Below are positions 18,147 to 27,673 of a stretch of 64,000 bases of DNA, piece by piece. This DNA comes from Tabrizicola thermarum. GTDB lineage: Bacteria > Pseudomonadota > Alphaproteobacteria > Rhodobacterales > Rhodobacteraceae. A model generated the notes under the pieces. It saw only the letters and a program-made list of their open reading frames with translations. It had not been told where the DNA came from and made no database searches. The stretch spans positions 50,783 to 114,782 of the forward strand of contig NZ_QMJY01000077.1 in NCBI RefSeq assembly GCF_003574395.1, read 5' to 3'. Both the position numbers and the translations under genes were made by a program. Positions within the stretch are counted from its first letter, which is position 1. Each line of letters opens with the position of its first letter.

Positions 18147-19568
18147 TCAGGCCGCAGCGCCGCCCACGGTCAGGCCCTGGATCAGAAGGGTCGGCTGGCC
18201 GACGCCGACCGGCACCCATTGCCCGGCCTTGCCGCAGTTGCCGATGCCGGGGTCGAGCGACAGGTCGTTGCCGATGGCGCGGATGCCCTTCAGCGCGGTC
18301 GCGCCGTCGCCGATCAGGGTGGCACCCTTCACCGCCTCGCCCACCACGCCATTGCGGACGCGGTAGGCCTCGGTGCAACTGAACACGAACTTGCCTGAGG
18401 TGATGTCCACCTGGCCGCCGCCGAAGCCCACGGCGTAGATGCCGTCCCTGAGGGAGGCCACGATCCCCGCCGGGTCGTCCTTGCCCGCCAGCATGTAGGT
18501 GTTGGTCATCCGCGGCATCGGGATATGGGCGAAACTTTCCCGCCGCCCGTTGCCGGTGGGCGCCACACCCATCAGCCGCGCGTTCTGCCGGTCCTGCATG
18601 TAGCCTGTCAGCACGCCGTCCTCGATCAGGACGTTCCTGCCCGAAGGCGTGCCTTCGTCGTCGATGGAGATGCTGCCGCGCCGGTCGGGGATCGTCCCGT
18701 CATCAAGGACAGTCACGCCCTTGGAGGCGATCTGTTTCCCCATCAGCCCGGCAAAGGCCGAGGTTTCCTTGCGGTTGAAGTCGCCCTCCAGCCCGTGGCC
18801 GATGGCTTCGTGAAGCAGGATGCCGGGCCAGCCGGGGCCGAGGACCACGTCCATCACGCCGGCGGGGGCCTCGACGGCGCCGAGGTTGACGCGCGCGATG
18901 CGCAGCGCCTCGGCGATCATCGGTTTCCAGGTCTCGGGGGCCATCAGCTCGGCCAGCCCGTGCCGCCCGCCCTTGCCCATGCCGCCCTGTTCGCGGCGGC
19001 CGTTTTCCTCGATCATCACCGAGACGTTGATCCGGGCCATCGGGCGGATGTCGGACAGACGCGTGCCTTCGGGGCGGAGGATCTCGACCTCTTGCAGGCT
19101 GGCCGAGAGGGTGGCCGAGACCTGCACCACGCGGGGGTCAAGGGCCCGGGCATAGGCGTCGATCTCGCGCAGAAGCTCGATCTTCACCGGGAAGGCGGCA
19201 TCGGCCATCGGGTCGTCGGGGCGGTAGAGGCGGGTATTGGTGCCGCGCGGCGGGGGGGCGAGGGTGCCGCCACCGGCGCCCACCGCAAGGCGGGCGGTTT
19301 CCGCGGCGCGGCGCAGCGCGGTTTCGGTGATCTCGGTCGAATGGGCGTAGCCTGCGACCTCACCCCTCACCGCGCGCAGACCGAAGCCCTGAGAGGCGTC
19401 ATAGGTCGCCTGTCGGATGCGGCCGTCGTCCAGCACGATCGATTCTGCCCGGCGCCGTTCGAGAAACAGCTCGCCATCGTCGGCCCCGTCGGTCGCGGCG
19501 CGCAGGGTGGCAAGGGCGGCAGCCTCGTCCAGATGGGTGTCGAAGGGGCGGAAGGGGGCGTCGGTCAT
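18147..19568 (-). CDS. tldD: TldD metalloprotease
   Basis: A 473-residue member of the TldD/PmbA (U62) family. The zinc site HEAIGH is at residues 253-258 within GWPGILLHEAIGHGLEGD, followed by the FNRKETSAFAGLMG block and the C-terminal GVVGEAVKGATLIGDG and GQWVPVGVGQP segments that the family shares. With its paralogue TldE (PmbA, not in this window) it degrades unfolded peptides and matures some modified peptides. Ends convergently with tex. Confidence 0.95.
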   Translation of the reverse strand: MTDAPFRPFDTHLDEAAALATLRAATDGADDGELFLERRRAESIVLDDGRIRQATYDASQGFGLRAVRGEVAGYAHSTEITETALRRAAETARLAVGAGGGTLAPPPRGTNTRLYRPDDPMADAAFPVKIELLREIDAYARALDPRVVQVSATLSASLQEVEILRPEGTRLSDIRPMARINVSVMIEENGRREQGGMGKGGRHGLAELMAPETWKPMIAEALRIARVNLGAVEAPAGVMDVVLGPGWPGILLHEAIGHGLEGDFNRKETSAFAGLMGKQIASKGVTVLDDGTIPDRRGSISIDDEGTPSGRNVLIEDGVLTGYMQDRQNARLMGVAPTGNGRRESFAHIPMPRMTNTYMLAGKDDPAGIVASLRDGIYAVGFGGGQVDITSGKFVFSCTEAYRVRNGVVGEAVKGATLIGDGATALKGIRAIGNDLSLDPGIGNCGKAGQWVPVGVGQPTLLIQGLTVGGAAA

Positions 19569-19618
19569 GGGGGCCTCGTCAGGTCAGGCGTCAGAGATGG
19601 GCCGGAGCGGGGGCAGGG

Positions 19619-20437
19619 TCAAGGACCTGTGGTCCGGTCGAGGAATTCGACCTCATGCGCCCAGGTGGCGGGCGAGAACAGCGCCTCGTGGCCGACGGGG
19701 CCGAGGGACAGGAAGGTCTTCGGTTCGCGGGCCAGATCGAACAGGCGCTTGCCGAAGCCCTGCGGGATCACCCGGTCTGCCTCGCCGTGCAGGATCAGGA
19801 GGGGGGCGTTGATCGCGGCGATGTGGTCGCGGGAGCGGTACTGGTCCTTCATCAAGAGGCCCACCGGGGCCCAGGGATAGGCGCGGCGGGCGATGTCGAC
19901 GGCGGCGGAATAGGGCGCCTCGAGGATCACGGCACCCACGGGGTTCGCGGCGGCGGTCATCACGGCGGGGCCGGTGCCGAGGCTTTCGCCGACAAGGACG
20001 ATGCGGTCCGGCGGCAGGCCCTGCGCGCGCAGATGGTCGTAGGCGGTCTTGGCGTCGATCAGAAGCCCGGCTTCCGTAGGCCGCCCGGAGGAGCCGCCAT
20101 AGCCGCGCCAGCTGACAAACGCCGTGCCGTATCCGCGCGCCTGGTAGAAGGCCAGCCGGTCGGCACGGTCGGCGATCTCGCCCGCGTTGCCGTGCAGGAA
20201 AAGGATGGTCGGCCGGTCGCCGGTGGCCGGACTTTGCCACAGCACCAGCGTCTCGCCATCGGGCGTGGTCAAGGTGACGGGGGTCACGCCGGTCAGCCCG
20301 ACAGCCCCGGGCGCAGGATCGCGGCGCGTGGGAAAATACTGCAGGTCGCGCTGGAAGGCATACATCCCCGACAGGGCCACGGCATAGACCAGGCCGAAGG
20401 TGACGAGGGTCAGCTTGACGAAGGACACGGGCATCAT
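19619..20437 (-). CDS. Membrane-anchored alpha/beta hydrolase
   Basis: A 272-residue protein with an N-terminal uncleaved hydrophobic segment (VKLTLVTFGLVYAVALSGMY) that would anchor it in the inner membrane, then an alpha/beta hydrolase fold: ILFLHGNAGEIADRA (oxyanion region), VSWRGYGGSSG, the nucleophile elbow GESLGTG, and LILHGEADRVIPQ ahead of a C-terminal GHEALF histidine. This is the ABHD13/BEM46-like family; substrates are unknown. Two adjacent ATGs (20437 and 20434) are possible starts; AAGG seven bases before the first favours 20437. Divergent from ctaC. Confidence 0.85.
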   Translation of the reverse strand: MMPVSFVKLTLVTFGLVYAVALSGMYAFQRDLQYFPTRRDPAPGAVGLTGVTPVTLTTPDGETLVLWQSPATGDRPTILFLHGNAGEIADRADRLAFYQARGYGTAFVSWRGYGGSSGRPTEAGLLIDAKTAYDHLRAQGLPPDRIVLVGESLGTGPAVMTAAANPVGAVILEAPYSAAVDIARRAYPWAPVGLLMKDQYRSRDHIAAINAPLLILHGEADRVIPQGFGKRLFDLAREPKTFLSLGPVGHEALFSPATWAHEVEFLDRTTGP

Positions 20438-20603
20438 CCCTGGGCCTTGGGCGCGACGGCAAGCGCGGATTTGTCGCGTCGGTTTTGCTTGTCGCGGCCA
20501 AGCTAATATGGTTTGAGGACCAAGGGAAACATCGGGATTCCGACCGTCGGATCGGGGTTCCGGGAAAGCGGCGAAAAGTCGCGACGTGAACGGGAACAAA
20601 AAC

Positions 20604-21515
20604 ATGCGTCTTTCGAACGTGATCGGCGGAATCGCCTCGGCAGGGTTGACCTCTTTCGTGGCTGGGCAGGCCCTTGCACAGCAGGCCCTTGAAATCATCG
20701 GCCAGCCCCAGCCGGGCGGGATGGGCTTTCAGCCCTCCGGGACCGAGCTCAAGCATGACATCGTCTGGCTGGACACGATGATAAACTACATCATCGCCGG
20801 CATCGTCATCCTCGTGACCTCGCTGATCATCTACACGATGGTCCGGTTCAACCGCCGCGCCAACCCGACCCCGGCGCGCTTTACCCACAACAGCCCGCTG
20901 GAAGTGGCCTGGACCCTGATCCCGATCGTGATCCTGGTCTTCATCGGCGCCTTCTCGCTGCCGATCCTGTTCAAGCAGCAGGAAATTCCGGTGGGCGACG
21001 TGACGATCAAGGCCACGGGCAACCAGTGGTACTGGTCTTACGAATATGTGGACGAGGGGATTGCCTTCGACAGCTACATGATCGGCTCTCCGGCGACCGG
21101 CGGCGCGAACATGCTGACCCCCGAGGTCGAGGCCCAGCTGAAGGAGGCGGGCTATTCGAAAGAGCAGTTCCTGCTGGCCACCGACACGGCGGTCGTGGTT
21201 CCGGTGGGCAAGGTCGTCGTGGTGCAGGTGACCGCGACCGACGTGATCCATTCCTGGAAGATCCCGGCCTTCGGCGTGATGCAGGACGCGGTCCCGGGCC
21301 GCACCGCCGCGCTGTGGTTCAAGGCGGATCGGGAAGGCATCTACTTCGGCCAGTGCTCGGAGATCTGCGGGCAGATGCATGCCTACATGCCGATCACCGT
21401 GAAGGTCGTCTCCGAGGCGGCCTATGCGGAGTGGCTGGCAAAGGCCAAGGCGGGCGATGTGCAGCTGTCGCATCTGGCCCAGCCGACCGAAACCAGGGTC
21501 GCCGCGAACAACTGA
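20604..21515 (+). CDS. ctaC: Cytochrome c oxidase subunit II (aa3 type)
   Basis: A 303-residue subunit with a cleavable signal peptide (to VAGQALAQQ, residues ~1-27), two membrane helices (~55-80 and ~103-123) and a periplasmic cupredoxin domain. CuA ligands are all present: H216 (VIHSWK), and C251, E253, C255, H259, M262 in [14 protein letters not shown]. The aromatic QWYW patch (141-144) that receives electrons from cytochrome c is intact. Subunit I (ctaD) is not adjacent, as usual in this group. ATG at 20604 gives the normal signal peptide; GTG at 20586 is less likely. First gene of the cluster. Confidence 0.97.
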   Translation: MRLSNVIGGIASAGLTSFVAGQALAQQALEIIGQPQPGGMGFQPSGTELKHDIVWLDTMINYIIAGIVILVTSLIIYTMVRFNRRANPTPARFTHNSPLEVAWTLIPIVILVFIGAFSLPILFKQQEIPVGDVTIKATGNQWYWSYEYVDEGIAFDSYMIGSPATGGANMLTPEVEAQLKEAGYSKEQFLLATDTAVVVPVGKVVVVQVTATDVIHSWKIPAFGVMQDAVPGRTAALWFKADREGIYFGQCSEICGQMHAYMPITVKVVSEAAYAEWLAKAKAGDVQLSHLAQPTETRVAANN

Positions 21516-21538
21516 GCCTTCGGCCAGCCTTCCGGGTG

Positions 21539-21562
21539 CGGCCCGGCCGGACGGTCGGGCCG
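21539..21562 (+). terminator. Strong hairpin between ctaC and ctaB (attenuator or mRNA stabiliser)
   Basis: CGGCCCGGCC (21539-21548) pairs over ten bases, with one G-U pair, with GGTCGGGCCG (21553-21562) around a four-base loop GGAC. No T run follows, so it more likely limits read-through or protects the ctaC message than stops all transcription. Confidence 0.5.
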
Positions 21563-21584
21563 ACCCGCCTGAAATGGAACAAGC

Positions 21585-22529
21585 ATGAGCGACACAACCG
21601 CATATCAGGGCGCGACTGCCACCCCGCATGAGCCGGGGTTCGGCGATTATGTCCAGCTTCTGAAGCCGCGCGTGATGTCGCTGGTGGTGTTCACGGCGCT
21701 GGTCGGGCTTCTGGTCGCGCCGGTCGGGCTGCACCCGGTCGAGGCCTTTGCGGCGATCCTGTTCATCGCGCTGGGGGCAGGGGCCAGCGGCGCGCTGAAC
21801 ATGTGGTGGGATGCCGACATCGACGCGGTGATGAAGCGGACCGCGCGGCGTCCGGTGCCGGACGGCCGCGTCCAGGCGGGCGAGGCGCTGGCGGTGGGTC
21901 TGGGCCTGTCGGGGATCAGCGTCGTGATGCTTTGGCTGGCGACCAACTGGGTCGCGGCGGCGCTGCTGGCCTTCACAATCTTCTTCTATGCCGTCGTCTA
22001 TTCCATGTGGCTGAAACGGACGACGCCGCAGAACATCGTGATCGGGGGGGCGGCCGGGGCCTTTCCGCCGATGATCGGCTGGGTGGCGGCGACGGGCAGC
22101 GTCTCGGTCGAGGCTTGTCTGATGTTCGGCCTGATCTTCATGTGGACCCCGCCGCATTTCTGGGCGCTGGCGCTGTTCATGAAGGAAGACTATCACACCG
22201 CAGGCGTGCCGATGCTGACGGTGACGCATGGCCGCAAGGCGACGCGGGCCCATATCCTGGTCTACACGCTTCTTCTTGTGCCTGTGGCCCTGGGGGCGGC
22301 GCTGACCTCGATCGGCGGGCCGCTGACGCTGGCGGTGGCCGTCGCGCTGAACGCCTGGTTCGTGATCGGAGCCTGGCGCATCTGGAAGCGCGACGAAGCC
22401 GTGGCCGAGGCCGACAGATACGCGGTCGAGAAGGCGTTCTTCCGGTTCTCGCTGCTGTATCTTTTCCTGCACTTCGCGGCCTTCCTGGTGGAAGCGGCGC
22501 TGAAGTCCGCCGGACTGGGAGGCTGGTAG
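21585..22529 (+). CDS. ctaB: Protoheme IX farnesyltransferase (heme O synthase)
   Basis: A 314-residue UbiA-type prenyltransferase with about nine membrane helices. It converts heme B and farnesyl diphosphate to heme O for the oxidase next door. The first Asp-rich site is NMWWDADIDAVMKRTARRP (N-x3-D-x3-D), and the LKPRVMSLVVFTALVGL helix and WTPPHFWALALFMKEDY block are typical of CtaB/CyoE. It is 69 bases after ctaC and one base ahead of the small ORF at 22531. Confidence 0.96.
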   Translation: MSDTTAYQGATATPHEPGFGDYVQLLKPRVMSLVVFTALVGLLVAPVGLHPVEAFAAILFIALGAGASGALNMWWDADIDAVMKRTARRPVPDGRVQAGEALAVGLGLSGISVVMLWLATNWVAAALLAFTIFFYAVVYSMWLKRTTPQNIVIGGAAGAFPPMIGWVAATGSVSVEACLMFGLIFMWTPPHFWALALFMKEDYHTAGVPMLTVTHGRKATRAHILVYTLLLVPVALGAALTSIGGPLTLAVAVALNAWFVIGAWRIWKRDEAVAEADRYAVEKAFFRFSLLYLFLHFAAFLVEAALKSAGLGGW

Positions 22530-22530
22530 G

Positions 22531-22725
22531 ATGACATTCCGCCCGGAACACGACCTGCACAAGCGCCGGTTCAGCCGGAACCTCGGGGTCGGGCTGACGC
22601 TGGCGGCCTTCGTGGCGCTGGTCTTTGCGCTGACCGTGGTCAAGGTCAAGCGCGGCGAGCCGATGCAGGGGTATGACCATACGTTCCAGCCGGCCATGCT
22701 TCCGAAACAGGAGGCCAAACCATGA
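22531..22725 (+). CDS. Small single-helix membrane protein of the aa3 oxidase cluster
   Basis: A 64-residue protein: basic N-terminus (FRPEHDLHKRRFSRNLG), one membrane helix (GLTLAAFVALVFALTVV), then a short soluble tail (KVKRGEPMQGYDHTF). A similar short gene lies between ctaB and ctaG in Paracoccus and Rhodobacter and is sometimes called CoxF; no firm function is known to me. It starts one base after ctaB and its stop overlaps the ctaG start (ATGA), so it is clearly translated with the assembly genes. Probably a small assembly or stability factor. Confidence 0.8.
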   Translation: MTFRPEHDLHKRRFSRNLGVGLTLAAFVALVFALTVVKVKRGEPMQGYDHTFQPAMLPKQEAKP

Positions 22726-23312
22726 TCTTCCCGCGTCTCACCGGACCGAACCGGACCGCCGCGCAACTGGTGGTCGTGGCCCTGACTATGCTGGGTCTGT
22801 CCTTTGCCGCCGTGCCTTTCTACGACTGGTTCTGCCGGGTGACGGGCTACGGCGGCACGCCACAGGTGGCCGAGGTCGCCCCGGACCAGATCCTGGATCA
22901 GAAGGTGCGCATCCGCTTCGACGCCAGCGTGGAGGCCGGGATGCCATGGACCTTCAAGCCCGTGGCCCGCAGCATGGACATCCGCATCGGCGAGACCGGC
23001 CTGGCCTTCTACGAGGCGCACAATCCGACCGACCGGGTGATCGCGGGCACGGCAAGTTTCAACGTGTTCCCGGATACGGCGGGCGGCTATTTCACCAAGA
23101 TCGCGTGCTTCTGCTTCACCGAGCAGGTGCTGCAACCGGGCGAGACGGTGCAGATGCCGGTGACATTCTTCGTCGACCCGACGATGGTCGATGACCCGGA
23201 CGCGAAGTTTGTGCACGAGATCGTGCTGAGCTATACCTTCCACGAAACGCCGCTGCCCGAAGACCAGGCAGCCCTGCAATCCGCCGCGGACGACGCATCC
23301 GCGGTGAACTGA
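22722..23312 (+). CDS. ctaG: Cytochrome c oxidase assembly protein CtaG (Cox11)
   Basis: A 196-residue inner-membrane copper chaperone that delivers copper to the CuB site of subunit I. One N-terminal membrane helix ([24 protein letters not shown]) anchors a periplasmic immunoglobulin-like domain. The copper-binding cysteines appear as ACFCFTEQ, the family signature, followed by [17 protein letters not shown] strands near the end. Start overlaps the stop of the preceding gene. Confidence 0.95.
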   Translation: MIFPRLTGPNRTAAQLVVVALTMLGLSFAAVPFYDWFCRVTGYGGTPQVAEVAPDQILDQKVRIRFDASVEAGMPWTFKPVARSMDIRIGETGLAFYEAHNPTDRVIAGTASFNVFPDTAGGYFTKIACFCFTEQVLQPGETVQMPVTFFVDPTMVDDPDAKFVHEIVLSYTFHETPLPEDQAALQSAADDASAVN

Positions 23313-23340
23313 AGACCAGACAACGAGGGAAATCCCGGCC

Positions 23341-24144
23341 ATGGCCCACGCAAAGAACCACGATTACCACGTCCTGCCGCCATCGATCTGGCCCCTGATG
23401 GGGGCTGTCGCAGGCTTCGTGATGCTGTTCGGCGCGGTCCTGTGGATGCACGGTTCGGGCCCCTGGATGGGCCTGATCGGTTTTGCCGGCGTGCTTTATG
23501 TCATGTACGCCTGGTGGTCCGACGTGGTGCACGAAAGCCAGGTCGGCGACCATACTCCGGTCGTGCGGATCGGGCTGCGCTATGGCTTCATCCTGTTCAT
23601 CATGTCCGAGGTGATGTTCTTCGCGGCCTGGTTCTGGACCTTCTTCAAGCACCGCCTCTATCCGATGGGGCCGCAATCCCCGGCCGTCGATGGCGTCTGG
23701 CCGCCCGCGGGGATCGAGACCTTCGACCCCTGGCACCTGCCCTTCATCAACACGCTGATCCTGCTTCTGTCGGGCTGTGCCGCGACCTGGGCGCACCATG
23801 CCCTTGTGCACGAGAACAACCGCAGGGATCTGAAGAACGGCCTGATCCTGGCCATTGCGCTGGGCATCGTCTTCACCTTCATGCAGGCCTACGAATACAG
23901 CCACGCGGCCTTCGGGTTCGCGGGCAACATCTATGGCGCGTCCTTCTTCATGGCGACGGGCTTCCACGGTTTCCACGTCATCATCGGGACGATCTTCCTG
24001 ACCGTCTGCCTGATCCGCGCCTACAAGGGCCATTTCACCCCGGAAAAGCATGTCGGTCTCGAGGCTGCGATCTGGTACTGGCACTTCGTCGACGTGGTCT
24101 GGCTGTTCCTGTTCGCCACCGTCTACGTCTGGGGCCAGGGCTGA
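23341..24144 (+). CDS. ctaE: Cytochrome c oxidase subunit III
   Basis: A 267-residue integral membrane subunit with seven helices. Typical segments are [18 protein letters not shown] at the start, [27 protein letters not shown]-like [21 protein letters not shown], and [25 protein letters not shown] at the end. It stabilises subunit I and its proton uptake path. It sits 28 bases after ctaG, a normal order for Paracoccus-type bacteria. Confidence 0.97.
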   Translation: MAHAKNHDYHVLPPSIWPLMGAVAGFVMLFGAVLWMHGSGPWMGLIGFAGVLYVMYAWWSDVVHESQVGDHTPVVRIGLRYGFILFIMSEVMFFAAWFWTFFKHRLYPMGPQSPAVDGVWPPAGIETFDPWHLPFINTLILLLSGCAATWAHHALVHENNRRDLKNGLILAIALGIVFTFMQAYEYSHAAFGFAGNIYGASFFMATGFHGFHVIIGTIFLTVCLIRAYKGHFTPEKHVGLEAAIWYWHFVDVVWLFLFATVYVWGQG

Positions 24145-24168
24145 CCTATCTCCTTTGACCGAACCTGG

Positions 24169-24192
24169 CGCGGGCCTTCGGGCCTGCGCTTT
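24169..24192 (+). terminator. Hairpin with UUCG loop between ctaE and surf1
   Basis: CGCGGGCC (24169-24176), loop TTCG, GGCCTGCG (24181-24188), with one G-U pair, followed by CTTTC. A very stable tetraloop hairpin, probably a partial terminator that lowers expression of surf1 relative to the structural subunit genes. Confidence 0.55.
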
Positions 24193-24209
24193 CATTTCCG
24201 GGGGTCGCC

Positions 24210-24878
24210 ATGCGCCGTTACGCCTTTCCCGTCCTGATGGGCATCGTCGGGGTCGCGGTTCTGCTGAACCTCGGCTTCTGGCAGTTGCGCCGGATGGAGG
24301 AGAAGCGGGTCTATCTGGACGAGATCGAGGCGCGGATCGGCAATGCCCCCATCCCGCTGCCTGCCGCGCCGGAGGAAGCCCGCGACAAGTTCCAGGCGGT
24401 GGTGGCCGAGGGGCGGTTCACGGGCGAATATCTGGAGGTGCTGGCGGGCCAGAAGGGCGCAAGTCCCGGGGTGCTGGTGATCGAGGCCTTCGATCTGGGC
24501 GGGGGGCGGCGGATCATGGTGCAGCGCGGCTTCATCGAGGATGACTTGCGGTCGGTTCCGCGCGCGCCGCACGAGGCGCGGGTAGAGGGCAACCTGCACT
24601 GGCCGCAGGACACCAACAGCTTCACGCCGCCCCCCGACGAAAGGACCGGGCTCTGGTTCGCGCGCGACGTGCCCGCGATGGCCAGGAAGCTGGGAACGGA
24701 ACCGACACTGATTGTCGCGCGTGAGCCAACCGGTGACGGGATCGCGCCGGTTCCGGTGGACACTTCGGGTATACCCAACGACCATTGGGGCTATGCGATC
24801 CAGTGGTTCCTGCTCGCGGCGACCTGGGCGGGGATGACAGGGTTCCTGCTGTGGCGTATCAGGACGCGGAAGGTGTGA
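24210..24878 (+). CDS. surf1: SURF1 family cytochrome oxidase assembly protein
   Basis: A 222-residue inner-membrane protein with one helix at each end (MRRYAFPVLMGIVGVAVLL and WFLLAATWAGMTGFLLW) and a periplasmic loop between, the SURF1 topology. GFWQLRRMEEK directly after the first helix and PNDHWGYAIQWFLLA before the last are family signatures. It helps insert heme A into subunit I. Stands 7 bases before threonine synthase, so thrC may be co-transcribed. Confidence 0.94.
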   Translation: MRRYAFPVLMGIVGVAVLLNLGFWQLRRMEEKRVYLDEIEARIGNAPIPLPAAPEEARDKFQAVVAEGRFTGEYLEVLAGQKGASPGVLVIEAFDLGGGRRIMVQRGFIEDDLRSVPRAPHEARVEGNLHWPQDTNSFTPPPDERTGLWFARDVPAMARKLGTEPTLIVAREPTGDGIAPVPVDTSGIPNDHWGYAIQWFLLAATWAGMTGFLLWRIRTRKV

Positions 24879-24885
24879 AGGCGAC

Positions 24886-26277
24886 ATGATGCAGTATATC
24901 TCGACCCGCGGTGCGGCTCCGGTTCTGGGTTTCGGCGAGGCGATGATGACGGGCCTTGCCCGCGACGGCGGGCTTTATGTGCCCGAAACGGTGCCCGTGC
25001 TGACCCGGGCCGAGATCGCCGCGCTGGCGGGGGCGCCTTATGAAGAGGTCGCGTTCAAGGTGATGCGGCCCTATCTGGGCGGATTCTTCGGGGACGATGA
25101 GTTCCGGGGGCTGATCGCCCGTGCCTATCAGGGCTTTCACCACGCCGCCCGCGCGCCGATGGTGCAGCTGGGGTCGAACCATTTCCTGCTGGAGCTGTTC
25201 CACGGGCCGACGCTGGCCTTCAAGGACTTTGCCATGCAGCTGATCGGGCAGATGATGCAGGCGGCGCTGGCGCGGACGGGCGAGCGGATCACCATCGTCG
25301 GCGCGACCTCGGGCGACACGGGCTCGGCGGCGATGGAGGCGTTCCGGGGCCTCGCCAACGTCGATGTGTTCATCCTCTTCCCGCATGGGCGCGTGAGCGA
25401 GGTGCAGCGGCGGCAGATGACGACTCCGTCCGAGGCGAATGTGCATGCGCTGGCGCTGGACGGGGACTTCGACGACTGCCAGGCCCGCGTGAAGGATATG
25501 TTCAACGACTTCGCCTTCCGCGATGGCGTGCGGCTGGCGGGGGTGAACAGCATCAACTGGGCGCGGGTCCTGGCACAGGTGGTCTATTATTTCTACGCCG
25601 GGTGCGCGCTGGGTGCGCCGCACCGCGCGGTCAGCTTTACCGTGCCCACGGGGAACTTCGGCGACATCTTCGCGGGCTATATCGCCAGGCAGATGGGACT
25701 GCCCATCGACAGGCTGGTGATTGCGACGAACCAGAACGACATCCTCGACCGGGCCTTGCGGTCGGGAGAATACCGGACGAACGGGGTCAAGCCCTCGATC
25801 AGCCCGTCGATGGACATCCAGGTCTCCTCGAACTTCGAACGCGCGCTGTTCGACGCCTATGGGCGGGACGGTGCGGCGGTGGCGACGCTGATGGGCGAGT
25901 TGAAGGCGGGGGGCTTCCGCATCAGCCAGGGGGCGATCGAGGCCCTGCGGGCGACCTTCGCCTCGGGCCGCTGCGACGAGGACGAGACGTTGGCGGTGAT
26001 TGCGCGGCATTTCAAGACCACCGGGGAGCTTCTCTGCCCGCATTCCGCCGTGGGGGTGAAGGTGGCCGAGGAGCATCTGGGCGGGGCCCCGATGATTACC
26101 CTGGCAACCGCGCATCCGGCGAAGTTCCCCGATGCGGTGGAACGCGCCACGGGCATCCGGCCCGGCCTGCCGCCGCATATGGCGGACCTCTTCGACAAAC
26201 CGGAACGGATGACGCGGGTGCCGAACGACCTGGGCGCCTTGCAGGCGCTGGTGCGCGACCGGATCGCTCGTCGGTGA
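24886..26277 (+). CDS. thrC: Threonine synthase
   Basis: A 463-residue PLP enzyme that converts O-phosphohomoserine to threonine. The PLP lysine is K113 in LAFKDFAMQ, preceded by ELFHGPT. Further marks are VGATSGDTGSAAMEAF (phosphate loop), FILFPHGRVSEVQRRQM and VPTGNFGDIFAGY. Length and motifs correspond to the longer yeast/E. coli type. Tandem ATGs at 24886 and 24889 are both possible. Placement after surf1 and before an M16 peptidase gene is a common alphaproteobacterial arrangement. Confidence 0.96.
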   Translation: MMQYISTRGAAPVLGFGEAMMTGLARDGGLYVPETVPVLTRAEIAALAGAPYEEVAFKVMRPYLGGFFGDDEFRGLIARAYQGFHHAARAPMVQLGSNHFLLELFHGPTLAFKDFAMQLIGQMMQAALARTGERITIVGATSGDTGSAAMEAFRGLANVDVFILFPHGRVSEVQRRQMTTPSEANVHALALDGDFDDCQARVKDMFNDFAFRDGVRLAGVNSINWARVLAQVVYYFYAGCALGAPHRAVSFTVPTGNFGDIFAGYIARQMGLPIDRLVIATNQNDILDRALRSGEYRTNGVKPSISPSMDIQVSSNFERALFDAYGRDGAAVATLMGELKAGGFRISQGAIEALRATFASGRCDEDETLAVIARHFKTTGELLCPHSAVGVKVAEEHLGGAPMITLATAHPAKFPDAVERATGIRPGLPPHMADLFDKPERMTRVPNDLGALQALVRDRIARR

Positions 26278-26330
26278 CTTCGTCCCTCCTCGCTGCGGTC
26301 GCGCCGTCCGACGAGACGCCGAAGGCGCGC
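26267..26330 (+). repeat. GC-rich hairpin repeat at the end of thrC (family B)
   Basis: CTCGTCGG (26267-26274) pairs with CCGACGAG (26308-26315), so the outer arm overlaps the last codons and stop of thrC. The segment shares GAC-TTCGTC, CCTCGCTGC and CGAAGGCGC words with the element after potC (62609-62660). Likely a transcript-end hairpin. Confidence 0.4.
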
Positions 26331-26413
26331 CAAAAGGCGTCCCGTGCGCCCCTTTTCCTGCCCGCGCCGGGGATGTATCACCGGGCGAGCCGACCGAACT
26401 TCTGGATCCAATC

Positions 26414-27673
26414 TTGACCCAACGCCTGCACACCCTGCCCAACGGATTCCGCATCGTCACCGAGGCGATGCCGGGGCTGCAATCCGCCTCCGTGGGCCTT
26501 TGGGTCGAGGCCGGGGGGCGGCACGAGCGGCCCGAACAGAACGGGATCGCGCATTTCCTGGAGCATATGGCCTTCAAGGGCACCCGCCGCCGGTCGGCGC
26601 TGCGGATCGCCGAGGAGATCGAGGATGTGGGCGGCTACATCAACGCCTACACCAGCCGCGAGATGACGGCCTATTACGCCCGCGTCCTGTCGGGCGATGT
26701 GGTGATGGCGCTGGACGTGATCGCGGACATCGTCCTCAACCCCCTGTTCCGCAAGGCCGACATCGAGACCGAGCGCCATGTGATCCTGCAAGAGATCGGC
26801 CAGGCGCTGGACACGCCCGACGACATCATCTTCGACTGGCTGCACGAAGTCAGCTATCCCGATCAGCCCTTCGGACGCACGATCCTGGGGCCGGAGGAAC
26901 GGGTGGCCAGCTTCCGCAAGGCGGATTTCGAGAGCTTCACGGGCGCGCATTACGGGCCGGACCAGATGATCCTGTCGGCGGCGGGGGGCGTGGACCACGA
27001 TGCCATCGTCGCGGCGGCAGAGCGGATCTTCGGCGGGCTGAAACCCGTGGGCCGGTCGAAGGTCGAACCCGCTCGCTTCATCGGGGGCGAGCGGCGCGAG
27101 GTGAAGGACCTGGAGCAGGTGCATTTCGCCCTGTCCTTCGAGGCTCCGGGCTACCGCGACGACAGGGTCTACACCGCGCAGGTCTATGCGACCGCGATGG
27201 GCGGCGGCATGTCCAGCCGCCTGTTCCAGAAGATCCGCGAGGACCGGGGCCTGTGCTATTCGATCCACGCCCAGTCCGCCGCCTATGAGGATACCGGGCA
27301 GGTGACGATCTATGCCGGCACCTCCGAGGACGAGATCGGGGAATTGACTCGCCTGACGGTGGACGAGCTGAAGCGCGCCGCCGAGGACATGAGCGAGGCC
27401 GAGGTCGCGCGGGCACGGGCGCAGTTGAAGGCGGGGCTGCTCATGGGGCTGGAAAGCCCGTCCTCCCGCGCGGAACGCAACGCCCGGCTGTTGTCGATCT
27501 GGGGCCGCATCCCGGCGGTTGCCGAAGCGGTGGCGAAGATCGACGCCGTGGATACCGGTGCGGTGCGAAGCTATGCGGCGGATCTTGCGGCGGCACGGTC
27601 GGCGCTGGCGATCTACGGGCCGGTGGCCAAGGCGCCGGGCATCGACGAGGTCCGCAGGGGTCTGGGCGGCTGA
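26414..27673 (+). CDS. M16 family zinc metallopeptidase (processing-peptidase-like)
   Basis: A 419-residue pitrilysin-family protease resembling the beta subunit of mitochondrial processing peptidase. The inverted zinc motif HxxEH is H47-F-L-E50-H51 (HFLEHMAFKGTRRR), and the third ligand is the Glu in ERHVILQEIG downstream. The C-terminal half has the R/Y pair region GGGMSSRLFQKIREDRGLCYSI. It likely degrades or trims peptides. The start codon is TTG at 26414, giving MTQRLHTLPNGFRIV, the normal N-terminus. Its stop overlaps the ATG of the acetyltransferase gene by one base. Confidence 0.93.
   Translation: MTQRLHTLPNGFRIVTEAMPGLQSASVGLWVEAGGRHERPEQNGIAHFLEHMAFKGTRRRSALRIAEEIEDVGGYINAYTSREMTAYYARVLSGDVVMALDVIADIVLNPLFRKADIETERHVILQEIGQALDTPDDIIFDWLHEVSYPDQPFGRTILGPEERVASFRKADFESFTGAHYGPDQMILSAAGGVDHDAIVAAAERIFGGLKPVGRSKVEPARFIGGERREVKDLEQVHFALSFEAPGYRDDRVYTAQVYATAMGGGMSSRLFQKIREDRGLCYSIHAQSAAYEDTGQVTIYAGTSEDEIGELTRLTVDELKRAAEDMSEAEVARARAQLKAGLLMGLESPSSRAERNARLLSIWGRIPAVAEAVAKIDAVDTGAVRSYAADLAAARSALAIYGPVAKAPGIDEVRRGLGG

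Noticed and set aside
19653..23342. A 1229-codon minus-strand frame across ctaC, ctaB and ctaG
   Set aside because: It lies antisense to five clear oxidase genes, has low-complexity composition and no recognisable motif.
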